Assembly: GCA_950295325.1 (NCBI GenBank)
Contig: OX485807.1
Span: 21,919,666 to 21,983,665 of the forward strand
DNA: 64,000 bases
Origin: Polytrichum commune
Lineage: Eukaryota > Streptophyta > Polytrichopsida > Polytrichales > Polytrichaceae
Direction: 5' to 3'
In this document: positions 22,126 to 33,714 of the stretch, piece after piece
Layout of the letters: each line of letters starts with the position of its first letter
Numbering within the stretch: position 1 is the first letter of the stretch
The notes under the pieces: generated by a model
Databases searched by the model: none
The model's input: only the letters and a program-made list of their open reading frames with translations
What the model was told of the DNA's origin: nothing
Made by a program: the position numbers and the translations under genes

Positions 22126-22506
22126 TTGTTTGACTCTCCACAAAGGTGCAATCTACCTTGTAGAGCTTCTCCAACACTTTCCTTTGAGACCAATATTGCT
22201 TCCCAACTCCTACTCACTCGAAGGTAGTCGTTGCTTGATGAAACCGGAGATCAAATGACAAAGTTATGGACATCTGAAACTGCTAGAGGACTAGAGCATC
22301 GAAAACCCAGTTGTTATTCGGTGTTGCCTTCTACCCCAACTTTTGGACTGAAGAAGTGAGAATGAACTCATTAGATTCACATTCTCAATAGCTTTCATGT
22401 CATGTGCAAAGTAGGTGTGTCTACGTTATGCGCCATAATCAGTGTAGTGGCGAGGTCACATGATTCCCGCAGCAGGTGAGAGTGGAAGGGTCAACTCCCA
22501 TATAAC

Positions 22507-22536
22507 ACAATACAATACAATACAATACAATACAAT
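22507..22536 (+). repeat. (ACAAT)n microsatellite
   Basis: Six uninterrupted pentamers. Confidence 0.95.
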
Positions 22537-22925
22537 CGAAATGACCTAAAAAGACCGTTAATACGCAGCTCCTCACGGCTTCCTTGTTTTTCCCCACTTT
22601 CAACACCCCCTATATAACCTAAGGCAGTCGTCACCATGTCCTTGGGTGGATCTGATCTTCACAATGTAAGTTATATGAGGGCAGGGGCGCCCAACAAGAG
22701 GCTTCATGGGATGTTAACTTATCCCCGCTGATCTTTCACCCACGAGTGCATGGCCCAGTAATTGAGAGATGACGAGTGTGTGGGAGCTAGATCCTTTGTG
22801 GAGAAGCATGTGAAGCCATTGGGGGAGACGAAAAGGAAGCAGTTTGTACGATTCAGATTTTGGTTAGTATATATCCCTAGGGCCGCAGCCATTGGGAGAC
22901 CCAAAACGCCACTAAAAGTAGAGTC

Positions 22926-22960
22926 GAGGAGAGGAGAGGAGAGGAGAGGAGAGGAGAGTA
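22926..22960 (+). repeat. (GGAGA)n microsatellite
   Basis: About seven purine pentamers. Open frames through this block on both strands are compositional. Confidence 0.95.
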
Positions 22961-23149
22961 GAGTGGACCCCTTTCTCATAGGTACCAACATACACACCAC
23001 AATCATTAAGGGTGGTGGGTTCACACAAGCGTCCCACTCCAATACCCCTTAACCCCCAAAAATCTCATTAAATACACTTTTGTACACCCACCCGCCCCTC
23101 ACGAGAAAAGTAAGTAACCATGCCTTTCGATTTAGATTTGCTTTGTGCC

Positions 23150-23390
23150 TGGGAAGTGTTTTTGAGCATAGTCGGTCAAGATCCTAGTGATTCTAAATCC
23201 CGCCGGTTACATGTTGGCATCATCTTTCCGGTTTTGCTTCTTTATTCATGTGAGGTATATTCTATATAGATTCCTCTAAAATGATGGGTGAGTCTCCTGC
23301 AGTCTCGAACTTCAACCGGTTATTACTCAAACTCAACCGGTTCATGTGTAACTAACCGCCGGTTCTCCCCGAGCCTTTGCTTCATATCTT
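23150..23390 (-). repeat. Dispersed repeat R3, copy 1
   Basis: Inverted relative to 55195-55450. Shared words on the minus strand include gagaaccggc, gttagttaca, tgaaccggttgagtttgag, cgagact, gatgccaacatg/gatgtcaacatg, ccggc and atcactaggatcttgac. A third, shorter copy lies at 25535-25720. The CCGG-rich words and lack of coding capacity suggest part of an LTR or a long SINE. Confidence 0.6.
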
Positions 23391-23501
23391 AGGAGAAGTG
23401 GCTACAAGTGCCCGCCCCTAAGGAACACAATTTTTTTTTAAGGGACCAAGCCCCTTGTGATTTGGCATCCTCCGATGATTAGCTGAGATTAGTAGGCCTC
23501 A

Positions 23502-23724
23502 CTACACAAAATATGTTATTCAGTGTGACTTATTATTTGGGATTACACAATGTTATAATTGTCTACTGTGAATCTCATTTTTTACCAACCATGGTCGAAT
23601 TGGTTCTTTGCACACTATAGAACATCAACACCTTTACTTGGTAAAAAAAAACATTAATAATAAAAAGATACATGAACATGTAACTCCGAACAGGAAGTCA
23701 CACTAAATATCATATTTTGTGTAG
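23502..23724. mobile_element. MITE, family CTACACAAAATATG, copy 1
   Basis: Terminal inverted repeats read CTACACAAAATATG...TTAGTGTGACTT on both sides, about 33 bases each, around a 223-bp non-coding core. Two related elements occur at 27443 and 27785. The tip resembles CACTA or PIF-type termini, but no clean target duplication is visible, so the superfamily is left open. Confidence 0.75.
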
Positions 23725-23729
23725 TTCAG

Positions 23730-25530
23730 CATGCACTTCATCATAAACCTCACTTTGGGAAACATAAGATTTTACCCTAAATGGGGAAGGGCAAATGTTC
23801 TATGGGTAGAGAACTCTCCTACCCAACCTTGAATATAAACAAATGGACAATAATACGGTTGATGAGTATTCCTCACGGATGACAATGCGCCAACTACAAC
23901 CATATCGGGCCACGTGAGGTAAGGTAGAAAAATCAAAAACGGTGAATGACCACTGTTGGTACACTAGACTAGGGATAGAATGATTCTTGTGTGGACCCAA
24001 AATGGCTAATTGTAAAAGAGGTGGCCCGAAAAGGATGCAGTGATTGGCCGGATAGGTGTTGTTTCATATCACTTGCACTCACTTTTGGGTGCCATTGAGT
24101 TAACCGTTTTGTGTGCATTCGTACACAAAGTAGGATATTGTGATGCTCCAATTAGGGAGACTCTATTATACAAGTCAGAGGTTTGACGTACTTGCCTCTT
24201 GAGAACATGTAACTAATCATTTACATGGAATAAGATTATGAAACAACTTGCATTCCCCATATTTTCCTCTACTCCATCTTTGAAAAATATTGAACAAATT
24301 TCTAGCCACTCTTTCTAGCCGAATTAGCTCATTTTCACCGTTTTCCATATATCTACCTTATGTGGTATTTCTTCTGTATGTTTTTTCGTGTTCTTTAACT
24401 ACTATGAATCAGATTTACAAAACACAACTTGTGGCACATTAGCAAATCCACGATGAAGTATCAACACAAATTTGACAAAAATAAATGGACCTCCCTTAAT
24501 TTAGATATGATATATAGAAGTGCATGTATGTTGAGTCCTTAAGTGAATATGCACATCCTCCCAATTGCGTTCATTATTGAGTGTGGAGTAGTTCATTAAT
24601 TTTAGAAAGCATTATCCAATCTCTTATGAACATGTGTCTTTATGGTGTTTGTTCTTTGAACACACACCAGTCGAATATAGAGGTTTGATTAGGAAACATA
24701 ACCGAATAGCACATGCATACCTTAAGCAGTTAGAACTCGATTGGAACTTGTACACTTTAAACTCCGTAGTATCACACATGTGGTAACCAAAGTGCATGTG
24801 ACATTATGGAGTTATACAGTGTTAACATGGATGTGTGATAATAGAGAATTAGTGTAGAGTATGATATTATGGAATAACACAAAGTGAAACATTGTAATGT
24901 TGAAATTGATGATTTCATACATGGGACATGCAGAATCTCCCAAAGTTGCACACATACGCAAAGCTTATGGTACAATTGGGCAGTCCAAGAAGTAGAGAAA
25001 CACTTTGTACATGACCTTGGTGCAAAACCCCAACATGGAGTAGATGGGGAAGATTTTGTAGAGGGCAGTGGGAAGAATGATACAAGTATGGATCTACAAA
25101 ACTCCAGGATTTGATGAAAATTGGTCAGGTTCTCTGGTGGGTGGGCAACTGGATGATCTTGATTTTGGATTAAGTGAAGATATGAAGGCTTTGCATGTAG
25201 GAGGGAGGCATTTGGCCAACCGGGCCATTCAATGTGGGCTTTAGGAAGTTGATGTAGAAGGATGCGAACTTGATGATTTTGGACAACAACATTTGTGTTG
25301 TGAACTCTTGGTGTGTATGTGTCCACATAAGTGAACCTTTTTGAGAAGTGAATCTTACTCTTTTTGCCTTAATTTTTTTTTTTTTTTTTTGTAGATTCCA
25401 ATTCTAGTAGAAAACGAAGGAAACTTGCTATCACTGCTAATTTATGTCGTGTATGGATTAGAATAAAGTGATGATATCAAAATTTATGCAAAAATTAGAC
25501 CTTGAAGACAAGAAGTTCAAGGTGGAGTAG
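23730..25530. other. No recognisable gene
   Basis: AT-rich DNA. The 184-codon minus-strand frame at 24772-25326 has no domain. The opposite strand shows an acidic frame (HDLGAKPQHGVDGEDF) that is equally unassigned. A 20-base T run sits near 25372-25390. Confidence 0.35.
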
Positions 25531-25534
25531 TTCC

Positions 25535-25720
25535 GATTCAAGAGAGAAGAGAAAGACTTTACCTTGATCCACTCCATTTAGAATAATTTATAGAATACTC
25601 CTTAATTTAGCAAAGAAACATTGAAAGATGTCAACATGTAACTAGTTGGTCTTGGAACACTAGGATCTTGACTGATTATGCCCAAAATCCTCCCTAGACA
25701 CTGACAACGTTCTTCAACAA
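25535..25720 (+). repeat. Dispersed repeat R3, partial copy
   Basis: The same orientation as the 55195 copy. It shares aagaaaca, gaaagatgtcaacatgt, acactaggatcttgac and tatgcccaaaa. The GC-rich start of the repeat is missing. Confidence 0.55.
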
Positions 25721-25724
25721 AGAC

Positions 25725-27005
25725 TCAACCAATGGCACAATAAACAACAACACTTGCAAAACATGGGCAGGTGATCAAAACCATTTGGAACCTAATGTTG
25801 TGAGTTACTTGCAAAGCTTGTCATGGTTTAGTCCCTTGCAATGCACACTAAAATTGTCCATTACACACCACTCAACTTCTACCTCAAACACTAGATCACC
25901 CCTAGGAAAATTGCAACACATTTCGTCTTAAAGCAAACCACCCATGTTGATGATTCTGGAGGTTCTTTGGAGACATACCGGATGCAGTCATAGAGGTTCT
26001 TGAAGAGTTGGAAGCTTGCCTGGAAGTGCTCAAACTCCCACCCTTAGGGTAAAGATTGGATCCACCACCACCACCATCAATATTGCCTCCCAAGAGTACC
26101 CAAGCCAAACCGACCTCCTTCATCTTGCACACAAACCAAGAGAGGAGGGATTGACCAAGATGAGGTGGACTGAATTGCCGAGAGATGTGCAACATAGGTG
26201 AGAAGGAGAAGACTAGGGTTCACAATTAGGGTCAAGGGTTTAGAACAAGTCCTTGCATGAGAAAATTATGGTATTATAACACATGATCCATCTCCACATG
26301 TCAACCTCCCACTTAGCCTTCCTGGGTAATGTGGCATATCCATACATCAACAGTTCAACAAGTGGCAACAGAGGAAGAAGAAGAAAAATGAGATTAAGAA
26401 GAAGACACTCCTTGTATTGGCACATGGTGCAATGTGAGGGTGTGGATTGATTCTTTGGTGGTTTGCATAAATTTCAAAATCCGTGATACAAGGGAGAGAA
26501 ATGTGACAATAGGGAGAAAGAAATCATCTGAGAATATATGTTCGCCAAGGTTCCGGGACATTAGAGAAGGAGTAACATTACGGGGGTTGATATTACGGAG
26601 TTCATGGTGTATTTTGCACTTGAGAAGACCTTGCAAGTCACTGCAAAAAATGGGAAGTCTGTAAAAAACCACCATCATTTCCCCTCATAAACTAGTACAC
26701 AATATGGCTCTTCTAAACACTTTTTTCAACACAAAAATAGGCTAAAAGAGACATTTTGACATGTGTCTAAATTTTGGTCCATGGCTTTGTAGTTGGTCCA
26801 AAAAACATTGCTTGGATTGTGTGCTAAGGGTCATTGTCCTTTTGACACAACCCAATGTTCATTAAAACACTAATAGATTCTTCATTGTGACATGGTAAGT
26901 TTTTGGTCCATTGTAAGTCTTGTGCAATAAATTCTGTCAACAATTTGCATGGGTAATTTTTAGAAATTGAAAAATCATATTAATGCCAATGAAAAGTTAT
27001 CTCTA
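25725..27005. other. No recognisable gene
   Basis: Short frames such as the 97-codon minus frame at 25902-26195, with a glycine run (NIDGGGGGSN), have no recognisable family. Nothing else is supported. Confidence 0.35.
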
Positions 27006-27009
27006 ACAA

Positions 27010-27145
27010 ATTAGTAGGCCCTCCCCACCTAAAATGCCTAAGGCACATATCCACCTACAAGGTTAGGCCAAGGTGGTGACTAAGGGATTCAAATTTTGGA
27101 CCTCATGGCCCCCACTTGGATATATTAACCACCAACTCATTGCAC
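27010..27145 (-). repeat. tRNA-derived SINE remnant
   Basis: On the minus strand an A-box-like agttggtggtt (27127-27137) is followed at tRNA-like spacing by a B-box-like atttgaatccc (27083-27093). The A-box region resembles that of the SINE at 40012. No tail or target duplication is visible. Confidence 0.45.
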
Positions 27146-27442
27146 AACACATATGTAGAGCTTTGAAGCACTCTATATGCCAAAGGCCGTTTTTACCTTG
27201 AAATGTATGAATCTACCAAGTAAAATACCTCTCATCCATCCAACAAAAAATTGTCTACTATAGAATTTTGGCATTTTCATCGCAAGTGACTTGGACTAGA
27301 GTAATTTGGGGTCCTTAAACCAGGTCTAGTGTCTAAATAACTCAAATAGTGAATACACATTGTTTACTATTTTAGTTTTTTTTCATGTTGGATAAAAGAA
27401 AGACACACTTGTATGCGGTAATTCCCCCTCTCTCACATTAGC

Positions 27443-27664
27443 ACACTAAATATGATATTTAGTATCACTTACTATTTTAATTTACATAGTGTTATATATT
27501 TTACTATAAATGTACTTTTTAACAAATAAAGTTGTTAATTTTCTATAATGTCCAAATTACCAATTTCACATCTTTTAATTAAATATAATATATATAGTAA
27601 ATAGATATAGAATTTCTTAATTCCAAATAGTAAGTGACACTAAGTATCATATTTAATGTAGTCA
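27443..27664. mobile_element. MITE, family CTACACAAAATATG, copy 2
   Basis: The arms read cactaaatatgatatttagtatcactta on the left and the complement of taagtgacactaagtatcat on the right. The subterminal TAGTGTCACTTACTATTT matches copy 1, but the outermost bases have decayed. The core is AT-rich and non-coding. Confidence 0.65.
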
Positions 27665-27784
27665 CTTAGAAAGGTAATTTACATCTACAACTAGATCTAG
27701 ATCGGGATCTAGATCTATAAGATCTCTTAAACTTAAAACACATAGAACATTACTTCATGACATTTAATAATAAACATGAAATAG

Positions 27785-27905
27785 ACTACACAAAAAGGAT
27801 ATTTAGTGTTTGATACACTAAATACAAACGCATACACTAAATGTCAATTAACTTACGAAAGTAAGTAATATTAAATTTAAACTCAAACACTAAATATCAA
27901 CTATG
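27785..27905. mobile_element. MITE-like element, related copy 3
   Basis: The left arm, actacacaaaaaggatattt followed by agtgtttga, pairs with tcaaacactaaatatc at the right. The interior also has cactaaatgtc words. It is shorter than copies 1 and 2 and its right tip is missing. Confidence 0.5.
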
Positions 27906-28149
27906 GTAATATGTGGAAGTTACTTGTTTGAATTTAGTGTTAGTAAGGGTATGAAAAAAAAACAATGATAAAAGGAGAGATCACCGAGTAGGTCGGTGGG
28001 GTGCCAACCCTAAATTGCAAGTTTAGTGAAATCCATGGTTTACATGTCCAACTTCCGTTTGAACATCAGAGCAAAGCAATTGGTTATCCATGTCGAGGAC
28101 AGTGGTGTGCAAAGCTTCAAAGCCTTTGAAGTCAGTAGCACTTTCAAAT

Positions 28150-28356
28150 TCAACAAATGTCTCGATAGGTTGGATTTTGTTGTAGTATGTTCTCCCGATT
28201 GTTCTAGACTTTCCAGATGGTGCCTTCATTGACTTCATACTCCCGCCCTAGCACCTGCTTGCTCGGCGCGTTCGGCTTGCTCAACTTTGCAATGATTTCA
28301 CATCATTGGGCTTCGGTCAAGCGGGCTGCCTCAAGTTTCATCCATTTCCCATTGCG
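28150..28356 (-). pseudogene. pogo/Tigger-type transposase N-terminal HTH (CENP-B-like) fragment
   Basis: Minus strand from 28356 the frame reads WMKLEAARLTEAQ, stop, CEIIAKLSKPNAPSK, LGREYEVNEGTIWKV, stop, NNREN. This is the psq/CENP-B-type helix-turn-helix that starts pogo-like (DDE_1) transposases: RLT.xQRxEII...PSxxxLxxxYxVSxxTIxxxW. The first stop, TGA, sits where an arginine CGA is expected, and the second, TAG, where tryptophan TGG is expected. The catalytic domain is absent and the fragment ends about 130 bases before element B. Confidence 0.55.
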
Positions 28357-29982
28357 ATTCATCAAATCAGAAGGTTAAGAAAGCGATATGAGTAAGTACG
28401 CACCTACCAACTAAGTGCGCACCAACGGCTCCGGTTCAAAGTGTAGACTTAAGTAGGAAATTACTAATTGTAAAATCCTCTCGTAATGCCATGCGAAATC
28501 GGGGGGTGCACTGTACTAAACATGTACGAGTATACGTGAGTGCACAAGAGGGGTATTGATTTGGACCTTGCTGTATTACGTATACATATGGTATACATGT
28601 TATAATTTATAGTTACGTACATATATGGAAGGCCTTTAAAAAGTATACAATAATTGTACTTGTATGGTACTTTTATTATACTACATATCATAAGTTTTCA
28701 TATTGGATGAAATTAGGATTAACTAGGATTAACGATTTTCGTTAGCAACCTTATAGGGTAGTATGAACCACGTACAAGGTGTCAAGGTAATATCGAGGAA
28801 AGAGGCAGTATTAGGGTTTTGAAATGATTCGTTCAGCTCAAAGTAACAAGGACCTTTTTCCCCTCCCATCCTTAGGTTTTTGTTTTCTCTTTTTGTCGGG
28901 CGCTAAAGGTTTTTCTTTTCTCTTATAGTCGGACACCAAAGGTTTTTTTTTTCTCTTCTCGCATAGCCTGCTTCTTTTGCCGACAACTGCTTCACTTTTC
29001 CTTCTTTCACTTGTTGCTTCCAGCGCTTCTCAACGTCCCTGCGGTTACTGTTGCCGTGGGAATCACCGAAAGTCCTGACATTGTCATGGCGTCGTTTTGA
29101 AATTCGGAGCTAGAAGACGCAATCTTTGGTTCTCCGGGCAGAAAAGCTTCGGGGATTGATACTAGCTACCCAAAGAGCGAGGGTGGAGGTTGCTCGGTGG
29201 TGGTGACTGGAAACTTGAAAAAAATAGTAGTTGGATGAAAGATGTAAGTTAGGAATATCTCATTGGGAGAAAAAGGCGGATGAGCTCATTGCGAGTAGCT
29301 CATATTCTTGGGGTCTGTGAATTTACGACGTTTGAAGAGATTTGGGGACTAGGAAACGCTTGCTAGGGCTCATGGTTCAAATGCATGGTGGATTTGAAGA
29401 GAGAATCTGAAAGAAAGATGGTCTAGGAGGCTCTTTGGGTGGCTCAGATGCTTAGGGTCAATGGGTTAACCGCATTTGCAGAGACTGTGGGTTAGGAGAT
29501 TTCAGGCCTCATCATTTAGAAGCAGGGTGGATGAAGAGAGAATTTCAAAGGAAGACGATGCGGTAAGCTGCTTAGGTAACGCGGATGCTTGGGGTTGGAG
29601 GGCTAAATATATTTGCAGATGTGAGCCCAAAATGGTGCTCATATGTGTTTTTAACTCTTCGAAACCATTAGAAGTTATGTTTTCATGTTTTATGATTATT
29701 TACAAAAATATAAAAAGAATGAAGCTTGAAGGAAGTTATGTTTAAGCATTAGGCTTGTGTGGAGTGGATTGATTAGAAGATTAGTAGTGTGAGAAAGCTC
29801 CTTAGTTGGGAAGCGTAGTAGGTGGAGAATCAAGGGTAGTTTCTTGAGTTAAAAGTTTCAATTAGGATCTAGGTTGTTCGTTTGAGGGACAAAGGCTTAG
29901 AAGATAAGATGAGAGTCTACAAAGTAGGGGAGGATAACGAAGGCTTATCTTGAGGGTGCTCACCTACTCCCTCTTAACCCAC

Positions 29983-29990
29983 TATATAAA
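29983..29990 (+). promoter_or_regulatory. Putative LTR TATA box
   Basis: The word tatataaa lies in a pyrimidine-rich context and is followed by the conserved gctccttggcaccccac box shared by the three LTR copies. The position, some 360 bases into the LTR, is compatible with a U3/R boundary. This is inference only. Confidence 0.35.
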
Positions 29991-30426
29991 CCCACACTCT
30001 TCCATTTCTCATTCTCTTTCCTTCGTGCTCCTTGGCACCCCACGTGTTATAAGTGTGGGTGTATAGGAAGCAAGATAGGAGCACATGTGTGTGCATGGTT
30101 TTAGGGTGAAGAGCCAAGACTAGTTAGCCTTGAGGTGGGCTTGACTTCTTGTTAGAAGTACCTTGGGTTGGAAGAATTTAGAGTGTGATTTATAGTCTTT
30201 AAATTGTAGTACTTGGATTCATGATATCCATACTTATAATTATTTACACTTACAAGGTTATGTTTGTGAAATATTGGAGCATTTAGTTTTGTTGGACTTA
30301 CAAAGTTACATTATTGAAGTAGGTGAGCTTGTATGTGTATGGAATAAAAGAGAGGCACGTAGGTATGCGATGTTATAAGGTGAAGAGTCAAGATCAATTA
30401 GTCTTGAAGATTAGCCTTACATTATT

Positions 30427-30765
30427 AGATGTGATTTAGACTCAAGGTATTCATGAACAAGTGCCTAGTTCTAGCATCTAGATTTTTAATATTGAAATTA
30501 TAGTATTTGGATTTATAGTATTCACTCTTATAATTTTAAAAATTATGATGTTTAGACTTATAGTGTTGGATTTACATTGGATAGGAGTACTTGGATGTGA
30601 TTTAGTATTGGATGTGGTTTAGACTCAAGGCATTCATGAATAAGTACCTAGCTCTAGCATCTAGATTTTTAGTATTGGAATTATAGTATTTGGATTCATA
30701 TTATTCACTCTTATAGTTTATAGACTTATGATGTTTAGACTTAAAGTGTTGGATTCATTAAATAG
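30427..30765 (+). repeat. ~185-bp tandem duplication inside LTR 1
   Basis: Two units share agactcaaggtattcatgaa / agactcaaggcattcatgaa, tctagcatctagattttta and tatagtatttggatt, ending near gtgttggatt. Confidence 0.85.
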
Positions 30766-31032
30766 GAAGGGGTGTGTGTAACTTTTGAATGTATTGGTGA
30801 TTGACCATTGAGGTAAGTGTTTTTAAACACTCGCATTTTTTTGGTTAAAATAATTATATATTGAACTACCGAGGAGGGAGTTATTATGTGTTAGTCCAAC
30901 ATTTCACACTCGGGTTAGGACGAAATCAATGGTAAAAGATTTTGGATGACAACAGAGATTTCGATTTAGGGAATGTCATGCCTCATCATTCAAATGCAGG
31001 GTGGATTTGACGAGAGCATCTGAAATGGAGAT

Positions 31033-32127
31033 TGTTACCCAAAGTTCCTCATCTTTGATTTCGTCCTAGTCCGAGTGTGGAATGTTTCACTGGCACGTAA
31101 TAACTCCCTCCTTGGTAGTTCACTGTATCATTCCAATACATTGAATCAAGTGCTCCTATCCAATGTGAATCCAACACTATAAATCTAAACATTATAAGTC
31201 TAAAAACTATAAGAGTGAATACTATAAATCCAAATACTATAATTCCAATACTAAAAATCTAGATGCTAGAGCTAGGCACTTATTCATGAATGTCTTGAGT
31301 CTGAATCACATCTAATAATGTAAGACTAATCTTCAATACTACTTGATCTTGACTCTTCACCTTATAACCTCGCACACCTACGTGCCTCTCTCTTACTCCA
31401 CACACACACAAGCTCACCTAATTCAATAATGTAACTTTATAAGTCCAACAAAACTAAATGCTTCAATGTTTCATAAACATAAATTTGCAAGTCTAAAGCA
31501 TTATAATTGTGGATAATATGAATCCGAGTACTACAATTTGAAGACTATAAATTAAATTCTAAATTCTTCCAAACCACACTACTCCTATCAAGAGGTCAAG
31601 CCTACTGAAGGCCAACTAATTTTGGCTCTTCACTTTAAAATCATGCACACACACGTGCTTCTATCTTGCTTCCCACACACCCACACTTGTAATACGTGGG
31701 GTGCCAAGGAGCACGAAGGAAAGATGAAGAGAGAAGGAAGAATGAGGGCTTATATAGTGAGTTGAGAGGCAGTAGTTGAGCACCCCCAAGGCTCAAGATA
31801 AGCCTTTTGTAATCCTCCCCTACTTTGTAGGGTCTTATCTTATCTTCTAAGCCTTTGTCCCTCAAACGAACAACATAAATCCTTATTCAAACATTTAACT
31901 CAAGAAACTACCCTTGGTTCTCCACCTACTACGTTCACCAACTAAGGAATTTCCTCACACTACTAATCTTCTAATCAATCCAGTCCACACAAGCCTAATG
32001 CTTAAACATAACTTATTTCGAGCTTCATTTTTTTTATATTTTTGTAAATAATCAATAAACATTAAAACATAACTTCTAATGGTCTCGAAGAATTAAGAAC
32101 ACATGTGAGCACCATTTTGGGCTCACA
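31033..32127 (-). mobile_element. Solo LTR 2 (TGTGAGCCC family) in element B, inverted
   Basis: On the minus strand it reads TGTGAGCCCAAAATGG ... GGGTAACA. It is flanked by a perfect 5-bp duplication, gagat, at 31028-31032 and 32128-32132, and copy A shows the uninterrupted site ggagatgtagg. It faces LTR 1 across 78 bases of array sequence, so the pair can form a large hairpin. Confidence 0.85.
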
Positions 32128-32282
32128 GAGATGTAGGAAGATGCTTGGGAGAAAGGGATAAGTAGCTTAGATGTTTGGGGTTTTGGATTAACGACATTCA
32201 AGGTTTAGGGAATCTTAGATCTCGTCACTGGCTTCTTCTTCTGCAGCATGTGATGTAGTGTTCAGTGAGGGTTCAGGAGGAC

Positions 32283-32495
32283 ATGATTGGTTTAAGCAGT
32301 GTTGCTGCTACATCGGAAAGTGGAGATGGGAATGGGAGTGCCGGGGATGGGGTGTTCAATACATCGCATGTGGCAGATGTGGAGGCATGGCTGAAAGTGG
32401 CATTTGAAGCCATGGGAAAGGAAGTCCCTGAATTCGAGTACACACCGTCCATCAAACGTGGAGATTGGTTTATGTTGGTATCAAAAAATGGCTAA
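32283..32495 (+). pseudogene. HAUS1: Captured 5' coding fragment of HAUS1, copy B
   Basis: From the ATG at 32283 the frame reads MIGLSSVAAT, a Gly-rich spacer, VADVEAWLK, FEAMGKEVPEFEYTP. It is the same fragment as in element A with a few substitutions, and the valine/proline in KEVPEF is closer to what I remember of genuine HAUS1 than copy A's KEVLEF. The frame leaves HAUS1 similarity after EYTP and runs into transposon sequence before a stop at 32493-32495. Whether a transcript is made from the captured upstream region cannot be told from sequence. Confidence 0.75.
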
Positions 32496-32601
32496 CAACA
32501 AGTGGACATATGATCTTACTGATCATTTGATGGTGGACTTAGAGACAATAATTGCATTGGCTACAATGACATATATTAATGAATCAAATGTTTATGAGTG
32601 A
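32449..32601 (+). pseudogene. Conserved ~60-residue transposon module, copy B
   Basis: It reads NVEIGLCWYQK, NNKWTYDLTDHLMVDLETII and ESNVYE, then the same TGA stop as copy A. It overlaps the HAUS1 fragment in another frame. Confidence 0.55.
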
Positions 32602-32899
32602 CATCTGGGAGATGAAAAAGTTTTCAACGACTTTGCTGATGAAAACTACGATATTTTGTTATACATATTATAGGGGTTGATTATTGTTCAAAAGTATATT
32701 TGTATACTTATGTTAATGACTATATATGAATAGATGTTTTTTTGTGTATACATATTGTCACTTGTATATTTATTGTTGCAATTGTATGTGTAGTACTTCA
32801 TTTCACAAAAAATAATTTGTATATAGGGGGTTTTTAGAGTATGCAGTGAACGCACGTGATTCTAGGTTTTAATGAAAGGTGCACCGCCGAGCATGCGAA

Positions 32900-33570
32900 C
32901 CTTTACAAGGCCCATGTCACATTCCAAACTGGGCCACCATTGCTCAAATAAAACAATTCATTAGAGATGAAAATCATGGATGCATTTATTGTCATAAGTA
33001 ATTGTTGTTAATGTAAATCCAACAATACTTCAAAATTTAAGGATAAATCCAAATCTGTTAAATTTACTATATACAATACGGATCACTTTCATAGCATTCA
33101 TTGCACTTCAATGACAGTTGGGGATTCACAATGTGTATGTAAGCTCATCCGGTAACAAATTTTGGATGACTTCATTGGGTGTGTAGGATGGGACTTAGTT
33201 TATAGGGTCGGTTGCAAGTTGGTGGATAAGCCTTCCTTGTCCCCTCTTTATTAATTTCAAAGAAAAGAGGAAAACATGTGTACATGATGATCTTGGATTA
33301 TTATTTCTTAAAAGTATCAAGGCGGATCGGATGACAAGGTATGCATGATGTAGCTTTGGATCCTTCTTACTTAATTGGGAAAACAATTAATACGTGTTGT
33401 TGAAATATATCTATTATTTTATTGCCAATCCATCTTGCTTGTTACATTGCTCATATGTTTAGAATCATACTAAAAGATTGATTTTTGTTGGAAAAACGCC
33501 CACATATCTAGATACTTTCCCATAGTGTAATAGTGTAATACATGTGAAAAATATAGATATTTCATATGTA
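32900..33570. other. No recognisable feature
   Basis: AT-rich spacer between elements B and F with no domain, array or repeat partner. Confidence 0.45.
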
Positions 33571-33572
33571 TT

Positions 33573-33650
33573 ACACTTGGTTGTGGTTAGAGTATTCAAC
33601 TAGATTTAAATTCACGGGCCAGTGTTTCAATTGACAGCATGTGTTATAGT
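33573..33650 (+). repeat. Degenerate tRNA-like SINE head
   Basis: An A-box-like tggttgtggttagag at 33578-33592 is followed by a weak B-box-like gtgtttcaattgac at 33622-33635. Only the A box is convincing. Confidence 0.3.
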
Positions 33651-33714
33651 GATACATGACCATAAGAGTAATTTATACACATATCTACCTTCATATTATT
33701 ACTTAGGATATCGA

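Larger units (their letters stand above)
29620..30954 (+). mobile_element. Solo LTR 1 (TGTGAGCCC family) in element B
   Basis: It begins TGTGAGCCCAAAATGG and ends GATGACAACA, and it interrupts the 138-bp array of B at a point known from uninterrupted copy A. Its right flank begins gagat. The expected left gagat is imperfect (a 3-base change). It carries a ~185-bp internal tandem duplication that LTR 2 lacks, which accounts for most of the length difference. No gag-pol is attached, so it is a product of LTR-LTR recombination or a non-autonomous LTR element. Confidence 0.75.
28498..32891 (+). mobile_element. Element B: full-length CTCGGGGGG-family transposon with two LTR insertions
   Basis: The left tip is atCGGGGGGTGCAC, with the first base mutated, and the right tip is GTGCACCGCCGAG. 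An exact 8-bp duplication, catgcgaa, flanks both sides (28490-28497 and 32892-32899). Removing the two LTRs (29620-30954 and 31033-32127) leaves about 1.96 kb that is collinear with the reverse complement of element A, including the 138-bp array and the HAUS1 fragment. No transposase is present. An 8-bp duplication fits hAT-like or KDZ-like groups and excludes PIF/Harbinger (3 bp) and Tc1/mariner (TA). Confidence 0.92.

Noticed and set aside
22719-23052. Overlapping ~100-codon frames on both strands
   Set aside because: Both are kept open by the GGAGA microsatellite and have no recognisable motif.
24772-25326. 184-codon minus-strand open frame, the longest in the window
   Set aside because: No domain, low-complexity hydrophobic end and a competing protein-like frame on the opposite strand. 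There is no supporting signal, so it was not called as a gene.
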